This document shows positions 38,909-47,792 of a stretch of 57,537 nt of DNA, in pieces. The stretch covers positions 1-57,537 of the forward strand of contig JAMXLM010000044.1 of assembly GCA_024280995.1 (NCBI GenBank), written 5' to 3'. The notes under the pieces are model-generated. The model did not search any database and was not told where the DNA came from. It worked only from the letters and a program-made list of their open reading frames with translations. Position numbers and translations under genes: made by a program. The stretch is from Candidatus Dormiibacterota bacterium (GTDB lineage: Bacteria; Chloroflexota; Dormibacteria; Dormibacterales; Dormibacteraceae). Within the stretch, counting starts at the first letter, position 1, and each line of letters opens with the position of its first letter.

Positions 38909-40033
38909 ATGAGCAAGACCGACATAGTTTTTGACCTCAGCCATGGAGACCCCGCAGCGGCGGTCTTCATCGAGCGCGCGCGCGAGCGCTCGCTCCGCTT
39001 CCGCACGTACGACACATGGTGCACCGACCGAGAAACACTGGAAGAGCTGATCGCTCACCTCGAAGGCGACGTGCTGCTCGACAACCACCGCAAGGATTGG
39101 GAAGGACTGGTCCTCGATCTGCAGCATGCGATCGCCTGGATCAGCCTCACCCATCGCGGAGGCGCCACACCGATAGCCTCTGTTGCCGTTTATGGCACGT
39201 CACGCCATGCGATAAAGCTGGAGGTGGCCCGGCTCAAAGAGCTGTTGCCGCCGGCGGAAGCGCGACCCTCTGAAGTGATCAACGTCGGCTTCTGGTATCG
39301 CGGTCCGCAGGGCGCAGCGAAAGTCCAACGCGCGCTCGAAGCTCCAGGCTGGGGCGAGAGCGCTACAAACTACCCTGCGGTCACTCGACAGGCGCTGGCA
39401 CCATCGATGTCAGATCTCGACGCCGTCATCGCCGGCGGTCGACTGCTCCTATGGCACGGCGCTCCGGGCACAGGAAAAACCTCCGCGCTGCGAACGCTCG
39501 CCCGCGAGAACCACGCGAGGATCCGTGTCGAGTACGTCCTTGATCCCGAGGCGCTCTTTGGCCGGGACGCCGGGTACTTCATCAGCGTGCTCTTTGACAA
39601 CGACGACGACGACGATGGTGACGATGCCGAAATTGGCACAGGCAAGACTCGCCTGCTCGTCCTCGAGGATTGCGACGAGCTGCTCTCCGCGGATGCCAAG
39701 GAGCGCTCGGGCCAGGGGCTGGCCAGACTGCTGAATCTCGTCGATGGACTGATCGGACAGGGGCTGAAGGTTGGCGTGCTGATCACGACCAACGAACCCC
39801 TGGGCGGCTTTCACCCCGCGGTCAGCAGGCCGGGACGATGCGGCGCTGTCGTCTCGTTCGAGCTCTTCGGGTCGGATGAAGCGGGCGAATGGCTGATCCA
39901 GCGCGGACGCGCGGCATCGGCCATGGGCAGGGTGTCGCTCGCCGAGCTCTTTGCCATGCGCGACGGACGCCGCCCACCCGAATCCCGCCAACCGATTGGA
40001 TTTCTTACCGCACGCGGAATAGAGCGAGACTGA
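38909..40033 (+). CDS. AAA-family ATPase (DUF5925-like N-terminal region)
   Basis: 374 residues from ATG 38909, where MSKTDIVFDLSHGD begins a compact N-terminal domain (1-170) recalling DUF5925 proteins. The AAA core has Walker A GAPGTGKTS (about 183-191), Walker B RLLVLEDCDE (about 249-258) and sensor-1 TTNEPLGG, and an acidic Asp-rich insert (NDDDDDGDDAE). It ends with a small helical lid. It is the last gene of the array operon, 84 bp after the Ro60 gene. It may remodel the Ro60 ring or RNA-protein complexes; that is inference from position. Confidence 0.85.
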   Translation: MSKTDIVFDLSHGDPAAAVFIERARERSLRFRTYDTWCTDRETLEELIAHLEGDVLLDNHRKDWEGLVLDLQHAIAWISLTHRGGATPIASVAVYGTSRHAIKLEVARLKELLPPAEARPSEVINVGFWYRGPQGAAKVQRALEAPGWGESATNYPAVTRQALAPSMSDLDAVIAGGRLLLWHGAPGTGKTSALRTLARENHARIRVEYVLDPEALFGRDAGYFISVLFDNDDDDDGDDAEIGTGKTRLLVLEDCDELLSADAKERSGQGLARLLNLVDGLIGQGLKVGVLITTNEPLGGFHPAVSRPGRCGAVVSFELFGSDEAGEWLIQRGRAASAMGRVSLAELFAMRDGRRPPESRQPIGFLTARGIERD

Positions 40034-40174
40034 TCCTCCGCCACCGCTGAACCGAAAGTTGATTCGATCGCGATCCAGGTCTAGGATCCCTGGGCTGCTT
40101 GAAGGCACCCAACTTCGGGTGTGTCTACAACGCGCATGCTGCATCGGGGATCGGATAGCAGGAGGTGTGATGGT

Positions 40175-41995
40175 GTGATCAATCGACCTCGAGTATTTGC
40201 GCTTGCGTCCGTCGCCGCGCTCGCGGCGGGGCTGGCCACCGGCGTGAGCCAGTCGTCCGCCGGTGCCACCGTGGCGTTCACGTCGCAGCCAGGTGTTTCG
40301 CAGATCTTCGCTCACTACGTCGTCACGCCGGCGAGCCGTGGGACCGCGGGCGCCACTTCGGCGTCCAACGAGGAAAGCCCGATCGCGCCGCATTGGGCGA
40401 AGGGCAACGGACCGGCGTCGCTCGTCACCGCCACGGGCGGAGTGAACGGAGGCGGAGCCGCCTCAGGCTCGAGCGCCGCGTCCACACCGAGCGCGGCCGC
40501 GAGCTTCATCGGCCAGCAGTCGTCGGCGAAGACGTGCTCGTACTTCGGCACCGGCTGCAACCCGCCGGATATGGCGATTGCGGCGTCGCCGCAGTTCGTC
40601 CTCCAGGGCGTCAACACGCAGTTCGAGGTTCTCGACCCGAGCGGCAACGTCCAGCCGGGCTGGCCGGTCAGCGCCCAGAGGTTCTTCGGAATACCGAACG
40701 TCACCAATGCCGATGGCACACCGTGCGATACGGCTCACAAGAGCCAACCCTTCACGAGCGACCCGCGCGCCTTTTACGACGCGGCCGACGGTCACTTCTG
40801 GGCCGCGATTCTTCAGGTCCAGAACGCGCTGGGCGTCGTTCCGGACTGCCCGTTCAAGTCCGTCTACTACATCGCGGTCAGCCAGACGGCCAACCCCAGC
40901 GGCAGCTGGAACGTGTACGAGTTCGACATGTCGATGGGCCCGCAGGCCGGCGGTGAGCTTTTCGCCGCCGACTACACCCAGCTCGGCATCAACAGCCAGG
41001 CGATCTATTTCTCGGGCAACATGTTCGGCAGCAAAGGCCACTTCTACGCCGAGGTCTTCGAGGCCAACAAGTCGCAGATGGAGCAGGGGCTGGCGAACTT
41101 CACCGCCGACGGTTTCTTCAACCTGCAAGGCACCGGCCCAGGCACGACGGCTGCGACCGGTCCGTTCTTTGCCGACACGGTCCAGCCGACCGTCAACCTG
41201 GACAACAGCACCGGCACGAGCGAGACGTTCGTCGACACGATGGACGGGCCTGACGTGAACACAGGTCACCTCTGTGGTTTCTTCGGCGGACGTTTTGGGG
41301 ACTCGTGCAGCGGCCTGGTCGTCTGGACGATGTCCAACCCGATCGGACATGACACCCACCATGGCGCGGCGCCGACGTTCACCGGAACGCTCGTCCCGAC
41401 GGCGCCCTACCTGGTCAGCACGCCGGCCGACCAGCCGAGCTGCAACAACTGCATCGACGCCAACGACCTGCGAATTCCGGGCACTCCGGTGGTCCGCAAC
41501 GGAGTCCTCTACACCGCGTGGGACACCGCCATCGATGCCGGCAACAGCAGGCCGCGGCCGGATCCGGGGATCGAGTGGGCTCAGATCAATTTGAGCAACA
41601 ACGGCACCACCACGGGCTACTTCAGCACCACGGACGAGGGACTCACATATCCGGCTGTGATGTCCGACTCTCAAGGCAACGTGACCATGATCTTCGAGCA
41701 CATGAGCCACAAGGTCTTCCCGGAGACTAGGTTCGTCGTGAAGGGAGCCACCGACGCCAACTTCAGCGGACCTGGTCAGCCGCTGAAAGCCGGAGAGTCC
41801 AACTACCGGCCGACCCTCTGCGGCACCAAGACGATTCCGGTTTGCCGCTGGGGTGACTACGAAGCCACTTCGTTCGACGGCTCTGGCCGCATCTGGTTTG
41901 CGGGCCAGTACGCCAACCAGTTCCAGGGGGTGAGCACACCACCTGTGTTCGGGCGCAACTGGGGCACGTGGATCGGCGCGATCAACGTGTCCTGA
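40175..41995 (+). CDS. Large secreted beta-propeller-like protein
   Basis: 606 residues from GTG 40175, about 9 nt after GGAGG. A signal peptide ends near SSAGA, followed by a Ser/Ala/Gly-rich region. A globular part starts at CSYFGTGCNPPDMAIAASPQFVLQGVNTQFEVLD and contains repeated blade-like motifs (DPRAFYDAADGHFWAAI, VVRNGVLYTAWDTAID, YEATSFDGSGRIWFAGQY). It may be a sialidase-like propeller without obvious catalytic residues; function unknown. It is separated from the AAA gene by 141 bp and followed by a terminator. Confidence 0.75.
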   Translation: MINRPRVFALASVAALAAGLATGVSQSSAGATVAFTSQPGVSQIFAHYVVTPASRGTAGATSASNEESPIAPHWAKGNGPASLVTATGGVNGGGAASGSSAASTPSAAASFIGQQSSAKTCSYFGTGCNPPDMAIAASPQFVLQGVNTQFEVLDPSGNVQPGWPVSAQRFFGIPNVTNADGTPCDTAHKSQPFTSDPRAFYDAADGHFWAAILQVQNALGVVPDCPFKSVYYIAVSQTANPSGSWNVYEFDMSMGPQAGGELFAADYTQLGINSQAIYFSGNMFGSKGHFYAEVFEANKSQMEQGLANFTADGFFNLQGTGPGTTAATGPFFADTVQPTVNLDNSTGTSETFVDTMDGPDVNTGHLCGFFGGRFGDSCSGLVVWTMSNPIGHDTHHGAAPTFTGTLVPTAPYLVSTPADQPSCNNCIDANDLRIPGTPVVRNGVLYTAWDTAIDAGNSRPRPDPGIEWAQINLSNNGTTTGYFSTTDEGLTYPAVMSDSQGNVTMIFEHMSHKVFPETRFVVKGATDANFSGPGQPLKAGESNYRPTLCGTKTIPVCRWGDYEATSFDGSGRIWFAGQYANQFQGVSTPPVFGRNWGTWIGAINVS

Positions 41996-42002
41996 GCAAC
42001 CT

Positions 42003-42027
42003 CGGGGGCCGTCGCTGCCGGCCCCCG
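42003..42027 (+). terminator. Terminator-like hairpin between convergent genes
   Basis: CGGGGGCC (42003-42010) pairs perfectly with GGCCCCCG (42020-42027) just after the stop of the secreted-protein gene. It is followed by GAAATC, not a U-tract. It could serve both converging genes. Confidence 0.6.
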
Positions 42028-42046
42028 AAATCACGCCGCCGGGGCA

Positions 42047-42970
42047 TCAGGAGGGCATGACCAGGATGACGTTGCCGCGCTTGTGCCCCTGGTCGACGTA
42101 CGCGTGCGCCTCGGCGATCCGATCCAGCGGGTAGGTCCGATCGATGACCGGCCGCAGCGAGCCTTCGGTCGCAAGTCGGGCGAGCTCCTCCAGGTCCGCC
42201 TGCGCGAAGCGCGGCATCGTCTCGTCGACCGACACGTACACGCCTCCCGTTGTGAGGACCTTCGCCACCGCCTCCCGGGAAGGCGGATGCTTGAGTCCAC
42301 CCACCGCGTCGAGGACGACGTCGTAGAAGACGTTCGACGCGGTGAAGTCTTCAGCGGTGTAGTCGATGCACGCCGCTGCTCCCAGCCCGCGCACCAGCTC
42401 ACAGTTTCGACCGCTGCAGATGGCTGTGACCTCCGCGCCCGCATGCGTCGCCAGCTGCACCATCGAAGTCCCATTGGCGCCCGAGGCTCCGAATACCGCC
42501 ACACGCTGGCCACTCCTCACACCGGCGCGGCGCATGAAGAACTTCGCCATCAGACCGCCATACGGGATCGCCGCCGCCTCTTCGTGGCTCAGCCCGGCCG
42601 GCTTTGGAGCCAGCAGATCGTTCGCCGGCCAGCATACGTATTCGGCCTGCGCGCCGAACCTGAATCGATCGTCAAAGCCGAAGACCTCATCACCGGGCTT
42701 GAAGCTGGTGACGTCCGCGCCGACAGACTCGACCTCACCGGACAGCACGAGGCCCATGACCTTCCGTGGCGCCCGAACGCCGACAACGACGCGCAGCAAC
42801 AGCTGCAATCGCCGCGGATACTGCAGCCCGCGGATCCGAGTGTCGCTCGTCGTCAGGGCCGCTGCGCGGACCCGGATCAGTAGCTCTTTGCGGCCGGGGA
42901 CGGGCTTGCGGACCTCCCGAACCTGGACCACCTCCGGCGGTCCGTATGCCGTGCAGACGGCCGCTTTCAT
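42047..42970 (-). CDS. MDR-family NAD(P)-dependent oxidoreductase (quinone reductase-like)
   Basis: 307 residues. GroES-like domain (YGPPEVVQVREVRKPVPG, GDEVFGFDDRF) and Rossmann domain with VFGASGANGTSMVQLATHAGA. Catalytic-zinc cysteines of alcohol dehydrogenases are absent, so it is a zinc-free quinone-oxidoreductase-type MDR. Ends with RGNVILVMPS. Confidence 0.9.
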   Translation of the reverse strand: MKAAVCTAYGPPEVVQVREVRKPVPGRKELLIRVRAAALTTSDTRIRGLQYPRRLQLLLRVVVGVRAPRKVMGLVLSGEVESVGADVTSFKPGDEVFGFDDRFRFGAQAEYVCWPANDLLAPKPAGLSHEEAAAIPYGGLMAKFFMRRAGVRSGQRVAVFGASGANGTSMVQLATHAGAEVTAICSGRNCELVRGLGAAACIDYTAEDFTASNVFYDVVLDAVGGLKHPPSREAVAKVLTTGGVYVSVDETMPRFAQADLEELARLATEGSLRPVIDRTYPLDRIAEAHAYVDQGHKRGNVILVMPS

Positions 42971-43003
42971 CGCACATAGAGTGACGCGTCAGACTGACGC
43001 ACC

Positions 43004-43984
43004 GTGCAGAGCCGGTTTGACATCCGCAGGTTTCCACGCGTAGCCACGCTCGGCTACGCCACCCTCGCATCACTCGGACTGGTTGGTGCCGCGACTGTGA
43101 ACGCGGCGAGTTACGGTCCCGCCGTTTGGGGCCAGATTCTCACCAACGCAGCGCTGGCGCTATTCCTCGCAGTCTTTCCGCTGTTCTTCTTGGCAATGGG
43201 CGCCGTGAACTTGTCCCGTGCACCGATAGGCGTTCTCTTCGGCGACATACCGTGGCCGGTCAAGATCCTCGGTGCGCTCGTCTTCGCTTATGTCTTCCTC
43301 AATTTCTTCTTAACCCTTCATATGCTGCCTGCGACCCCGCAGCAGCAGAGCAGTAGCAACCCGCAGGGCCTGATGTACGTGGCAAGGCTGTTCAGCGGTC
43401 ACGCCATCGTTTTTTTCGGCGCCTGTGCAGCAATCGCATACGAACTTGAGCGTGTCCGGTCAGGCCGGCTCAACCTCAACGTTGGACCACGTGATGAAGC
43501 GATGGAGCGACATGTTCTGCCACTGCTGCTTTCCCGCACCGTCACGCTCCAGACCATGCTCTCCGCCGCTGAGTGCGCGAAGCGACTGCAGCAGCCGATT
43601 CCGCGGGGATTCTTCTCATACCTAGGCCGTTACGGCGTGCGCGGCGAGGTGAATTCGGCCGGCTTTCGACTCGAACTCGGTGGGCCACAGGCGTCGATGG
43701 TCTACGCGGTCGGCCGATTCGAAGGTGGCGGCCGTCCAACATTCATTCATGTTCTTCTCACCTTTAAGCGCTGGGTCGTTATCTCGTTCGGGGCGGCGAT
43801 CCTCGTCTATCCGGTCTTCTGGCTGGTCCTCAACAGGCTCGGGTTCCCCTTTGCACCGGAACTACTCGTGTTCGTCCTAGTCTTCGGCGTCGGAGGGAAC
43901 TTTCTGTTCGGCCTCGGCCAGATGACAAGTCTGCTCAATCAGATCAAGCGGGCCACAGACTCGCAGGCCGTCTCGGTGGGCTGA
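43004..43984 (+). CDS. Hypothetical membrane protein
   Basis: 326 residues, GTG start, divergent from the MDR gene. About six hydrophobic segments: four in the first 150 residues, two near the C-terminus (SFGAAILVYPVFWLVL, LLVFVLVFGVGGNFLFGL). The central soluble part (about 150-255) has no motif I recognise. Function unknown. Confidence 0.65.
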   Translation: MQSRFDIRRFPRVATLGYATLASLGLVGAATVNAASYGPAVWGQILTNAALALFLAVFPLFFLAMGAVNLSRAPIGVLFGDIPWPVKILGALVFAYVFLNFFLTLHMLPATPQQQSSSNPQGLMYVARLFSGHAIVFFGACAAIAYELERVRSGRLNLNVGPRDEAMERHVLPLLLSRTVTLQTMLSAAECAKRLQQPIPRGFFSYLGRYGVRGEVNSAGFRLELGGPQASMVYAVGRFEGGGRPTFIHVLLTFKRWVVISFGAAILVYPVFWLVLNRLGFPFAPELLVFVLVFGVGGNFLFGLGQMTSLLNQIKRATDSQAVSVG

Positions 43985-44053
43985 GCTTGCCTCCGACGTG
44001 AACGTCGGTCAGAACGACCGGCACCGTGATAGCCACCATTCCACAATGAACCT

Positions 44054-44812
44054 GTGCCCGAAGGCGACACCATCTGGCGCACCGCCGAAACCCTCCGCGC
44101 CGCCCTCCACGACAAGCGCATCGCCGACGCCAAACCCGACACCCTGAAGCGCTTCCAAGGCCGCACTGTCACGGACGTCAAGCCCGTCGGCAAGCACCTC
44201 CTCATCCGCTTCGACAACGGCCTCGCCATCCACTCTCACATGCGCATGCAGGGTGCCTGGCACGTCTACGAGACCGGCCAGCGGTGGAGAAGACCCCAGT
44301 GGCAGGCGAAGGCACTCCTCCAAACAGAAGACGGAACACAAGCCGTGTGCTTTTCGGCTCCCATCATCGAGATCGTCAAGGACGAGAACACCAAACTCGG
44401 TCACCTCGGCCCCGACATCCTCACCGACGAGTGGTCGATAGAAGAGGTGGTCGCAAACGCACGAAAAAGCAACAACAACGCCAAAACCATTGGCGAGCTC
44501 CTCCTAGACCAGCGCGTCACCGCCGGCATCGGCAACATCCACCGCTGCGAGGCCCTCTGGCAGCGGCGCACGAACCCGTTCAAGCCCACCAAAGACCTCA
44601 CCGACGACGATCTCAAACAGATCTTCGAAACCGCACGCCAGAACATGCAGCGCAACCTGCACACGACAGACACCACAACCACAGCAAGATCGAGACCAGC
44701 CGTCCATGCCCGGGCCGGCCGCCCGTGCCCCCGCTGCGGAACTCGAATTCAAGTTCGCGCCCAGGGCGAGCAGGCCCGACTCGTCTACTGGTGCCCAGCG
44801 TGCCAAACCTGA
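44054..44812 (+). CDS. Fpg/Nei-family DNA glycosylase (Nei2-like)
   Basis: 252 residues from GTG, giving PEGDTIWRTA after the initiator: Pro2 (catalytic Schiff base) and Glu3. H2TH region QRVTAGIGNIHRCEALW, and a C-terminal zinc finger (CPRCG then CPAC). PEGDTIWR is characteristic of Nei-type enzymes that remove oxidised pyrimidines and nick the strand. Confidence 0.9.
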   Translation: MPEGDTIWRTAETLRAALHDKRIADAKPDTLKRFQGRTVTDVKPVGKHLLIRFDNGLAIHSHMRMQGAWHVYETGQRWRRPQWQAKALLQTEDGTQAVCFSAPIIEIVKDENTKLGHLGPDILTDEWSIEEVVANARKSNNNAKTIGELLLDQRVTAGIGNIHRCEALWQRRTNPFKPTKDLTDDDLKQIFETARQNMQRNLHTTDTTTTARSRPAVHARAGRPCPRCGTRIQVRAQGEQARLVYWCPACQT

Positions 44813-44836
44813 GCTAGACGTTGACGTAACGCAACC

Positions 44837-45730
44837 ATGACAAGCGACCAGCGCGCCCATAGCGCCCACCACGTCGCGAACGAAGCGAACAACAAAGCGA
44901 ACAAAGCCCAGACTGCCACCAAGAAGACCGTCGCCAACCCCGCCCTCGAGCTCCTCGAGCGCGCCGGTTACGTCGCCCGCGGCGTCCTCTACGCCGCCAT
45001 GGGCACGTTCGCCCTCGGCCTGGCCCTCGGCGTCGGCGGCGCCGCGACCGACCAGTCGGGCAGCCTCGTCATCCTCACCGGCGGCCCGGCGGGCAAGCTC
45101 CTCCTGTTCGCGGTCGTGATCGGCCTGACCGCGTATTCGATCTGGGGACTCGTGCGGGCGATCTTCGATCCCCTCCACCGTGGCAAGGACCCCACGGGCA
45201 TCGCCGAGCGCCTCGGCTTCGCGTGGAGCGGCATCGCCTACTTCTCGATCGTGATCTTCGCCTTGCACCTCATCGCGGGCACGGCGACGAAACACCAGGA
45301 CAGCACGCAGATGGCGATCGCCCACATCCTCGGCTACCCGGCAGGCCAGCTCGCCGCGATCCTCATCGGCATCGTGGCCATCGGAGTCGGCCTTGGCCAG
45401 TTCGTCGAAGCCACCAAAGGGGTGTTCAAGAAAGACCTGAAGCGCGGCGAGATGAACGACGCCGAAAAGAAGATCGTCGACACCCTCGGAAGGATCGGTT
45501 ACGTCGCCCGCGGCGTCACCTTCACGATCGTCGGCTGGTTCGTCCTCCAGGGAGGAGTCACCCGCGACCCCTCGCGCGTCCACGGCTTCGGCGGCGCGTT
45601 CATCTTCCTGCTCGAGCAGCCTTTCGGCCGCCTCCTTCTGGCCGCGGTCGCCGCAGGCTTCATCGCGCTCGGTCTGCACTCCTTCGCCTGCGCGCGATGG
45701 ATCCGCCTCCTCAGCAGCAGGCCGCTGTGA
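44837..45730 (+). CDS. DUF1206 membrane protein
   Basis: 297 residues with six transmembrane helices arranged as repeats, each beginning with an aromatic/Arg motif (ERAGYVARGVLYAAMG, GRIGYVARGVTFTIVG), the DUF1206 signature. The N-terminal 40 residues are charged and low-complexity. It is common next to stress and envelope genes; role unknown. GTGA overlap with the next gene. Confidence 0.88.
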   Translation: MTSDQRAHSAHHVANEANNKANKAQTATKKTVANPALELLERAGYVARGVLYAAMGTFALGLALGVGGAATDQSGSLVILTGGPAGKLLLFAVVIGLTAYSIWGLVRAIFDPLHRGKDPTGIAERLGFAWSGIAYFSIVIFALHLIAGTATKHQDSTQMAIAHILGYPAGQLAAILIGIVAIGVGLGQFVEATKGVFKKDLKRGEMNDAEKKIVDTLGRIGYVARGVTFTIVGWFVLQGGVTRDPSRVHGFGGAFIFLLEQPFGRLLLAAVAAGFIALGLHSFACARWIRLLSSRPL

Positions 45731-46566
45731 ACGAGGCCACGCGTCTGCTCGTCATCAGTCGCGGGGCGGCAGCGGTCAATCCAGACGTCGAAGAGAAGCT
45801 GCGCACCGCATTCGCCGACCACCTCATTGTCGAGTTCGACCCCAGGCAGCAGATCGAGAAGCTCATCACCCCACAGGCCCGCATCGTCGTCGCCGGCGGC
45901 GACGGCACGGTCGAATTCGTGGTCCGCAAATTCGCCGATCACACGCACCCGATCGGAATCATTCCCGTCGGCACCTACAACAACCTGGCTCGCGCGCTGC
46001 GCTTGCCGATCGACCTCGACAAGGCGATCGACGTCGCGCGCGACGGCCACGCCCGCGCCATCACACTCGGGCGCGTCAACGGTCACATCTTCGTCGAGGC
46101 CTGCGCGATCGGACTCTTCGGCGAGACCATCGCGCTTGGCGAGTCGGCCAAAGACATGGAGTTCGGCAAGCTCGCGGCCAAGCTCAAGGACGTGCTCACG
46201 GCGCGGCGCTTTCAGTACGAGCTGCGCGGCGACCTCGACGGCCACGGCTCCGCCAGGTCGCTCGTCTTCAGCAACACGGGGACGATCGGGCTGCAGCTCG
46301 CCGTCAGTGACTCGAACCCCATCAAGCCCTACCTCGAGTTCTCCGTCCACGCGGGTCGCAACCGCCTGGACATCTTGACCAGGGCGTTCAAGTCGACGGT
46401 CTTGCGCCAGCACGCGGAGCTGACCGACCAGGTATTCCGGTTCACCGATCTGCAGGTCAAGACCAGGCCTCGCGTGCGCGTCTACGCCGACAACATGCAC
46501 ATCGGCAGCACGCCCGCCACCGTCACCGCCGAGACCAGCGCCGTCAAGGTGCTGCTGCCGAAATGA
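45727..46566 (+). CDS. Diacylglycerol kinase-family (DagK/YegS-like) lipid kinase
   Basis: 279 residues from GTG 45727. The catalytic glycine-rich motif VVAGGDGTVEF and GIIPVGTYNNLARAL are diagnostic for the DAGK catalytic domain; the C-terminal beta sandwich follows. It phosphorylates a membrane lipid. Overlaps with both neighbours indicate one operon with DUF1206 and the PAP2 gene, which would remove phosphate again. Confidence 0.88.
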   Translation: MNEATRLLVISRGAAAVNPDVEEKLRTAFADHLIVEFDPRQQIEKLITPQARIVVAGGDGTVEFVVRKFADHTHPIGIIPVGTYNNLARALRLPIDLDKAIDVARDGHARAITLGRVNGHIFVEACAIGLFGETIALGESAKDMEFGKLAAKLKDVLTARRFQYELRGDLDGHGSARSLVFSNTGTIGLQLAVSDSNPIKPYLEFSVHAGRNRLDILTRAFKSTVLRQHAELTDQVFRFTDLQVKTRPRVRVYADNMHIGSTPATVTAETSAVKVLLPK

Positions 46567-47327
46567 GCCGGGCGCAGCCCAAACGCCAGCCCAAACCTCA
46601 GCCCAAGCCTGTCGAGAAAGCCGCCGAGCAGGTCCTCGCCGGCGACCCGCGCGCCGCCGCCCGCGCATGGCTGTGGCCGCTCGCGCTCGCGGCCACCATC
46701 GTCTTCGCCCTCGACACGTACCTCGTGGCCACCCGCCCGCTGCTGCCGTTCGACGTGCCCGTCGCCATGTTCGTCCAGTCCTTTCCTTGGGGACCGCTGA
46801 CGTACGTCTTCAACGCGATCAACGTGACCGCCGGCTACCCCCAGGGTGCGGTCGGGGTGATCGCCGTCGTCCTTCTATTCCTGTTCGAGCGCCGCGCGGG
46901 CTACCTGATGGCGATCGGCGCCATCTCGAGCCTCCTCGACAACTGGATCAAGCTGCTCATGGCCCGCCAGCGCCCGAGCGCCGACCTCGTCCACATCCTC
47001 ACCCCCGCGCCCGGCTATAGCTACCCCAGCGGTCACGTGGTGTTCTTCACCTGGCTCAGCTTCATGCTCGCGTTCTCGCTCGCGCCGCACCTGAAACCGC
47101 CTTGGCGATGGCCGCTGTGGCTCGGGGCGGCGACGCTCATCCTGCTCACCTGCCTCGCGCGGGTGTGGGCCGGCGCCCACTGGCCCAGCGACGTCGCCGG
47201 AGGCTTTCTTCTCGCGCTGGCCTGGTCGGCCTTCGTGGTCTGGCTCCCTGAGCGATGGCTTCCCAGCCCAAGCCTCAAATGGATCAGGGAACGTCGAAGC
47301 GCTTCGCGAGATCGGCGGGCAGCGTGA
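46563..47327 (+). CDS. PAP2-family phosphatase
   Basis: 254 residues. The N-terminus is Lys/Pro/Gln-rich and cytoplasmic, followed by six helices and the PAP2 catalytic triad motifs KLLMARQRP, YPSGH and RVWAGAHWPSD. It hydrolyses lipid pyrophosphates or phosphatidic acid on the membrane. It is coupled by ATGA to the lipid kinase gene, and its end overlaps the convergent YiiX-like gene. Confidence 0.88.
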   Translation: MSRAQPKRQPKPQPKPVEKAAEQVLAGDPRAAARAWLWPLALAATIVFALDTYLVATRPLLPFDVPVAMFVQSFPWGPLTYVFNAINVTAGYPQGAVGVIAVVLLFLFERRAGYLMAIGAISSLLDNWIKLLMARQRPSADLVHILTPAPGYSYPSGHVVFFTWLSFMLAFSLAPHLKPPWRWPLWLGAATLILLTCLARVWAGAHWPSDVAGGFLLALAWSAFVVWLPERWLPSPSLKWIRERRSASRDRRAA

Positions 47328-47769
47328 GCGCCGGGTCGAGATCCGTCAACAAGCCGCCTTGTTGAAGCGCGCGTACGACCAGGCTCGAGCAGATCTCGTG
47401 GTGCCGCCGCACGATTCGGACCGGCACGCCGGTCAGCAGGTACACCGAAGCGCCGAACATGTCGAGGAACCCGAAGGCCTGGCCGACCTGGCGCTCCGCG
47501 TAAGCCACCACGCGCTCGCGAGCCGGCGCGTCGAGCTGCTCGCCCAGCGCGACGGTGCGGAATTCGCCGGGCCTGTACTTCGTCAGAGGGCTGCGAACGA
47601 TGCCATGGGCTTCGGCCTCGATCACGCAGTCACCCGGAACGATGATCCCGGCGTGGCTCCAGTGCGCGTACACGGCGTCACGACCGCGAAAACGGCGGGC
47701 CTGCGCCCGGCTGATGAGACGCGCGACGAAGTGATCGCGGTGAGCGAGGATGAAGTCGCCGGGAATCAC
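47284..47769 (-). CDS. YiiX/permuted NlpC-P60-like (papain-fold) hydrolase
   Basis: 161 residues, cytoplasmic. HWSHAGIIV (catalytic His early) and EICSSLVVRAL (catalytic Cys late) show the circularly permuted papain order of YaeF/YiiX proteins. These act as amidases or lipid-modifying thiol hydrolases. It is encoded against its neighbours. Confidence 0.75.
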   Translation of the reverse strand: MIPGDFILAHRDHFVARLISRAQARRFRGRDAVYAHWSHAGIIVPGDCVIEAEAHGIVRSPLTKYRPGEFRTVALGEQLDAPARERVVAYAERQVGQAFGFLDMFGASVYLLTGVPVRIVRRHHEICSSLVVRALQQGGLLTDLDPALTLPADLAKRFDVP

Positions 47770-47792
47770 GTCCTTTGGGTAACGCGCCGGCC

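Noticed and set aside
33467..40033. Intact prophage or integrative element
   Set aside because: Phage tRNA arrays and Ro-like genes are known, but I see no integrase, structural gene, att duplication or composition break here.
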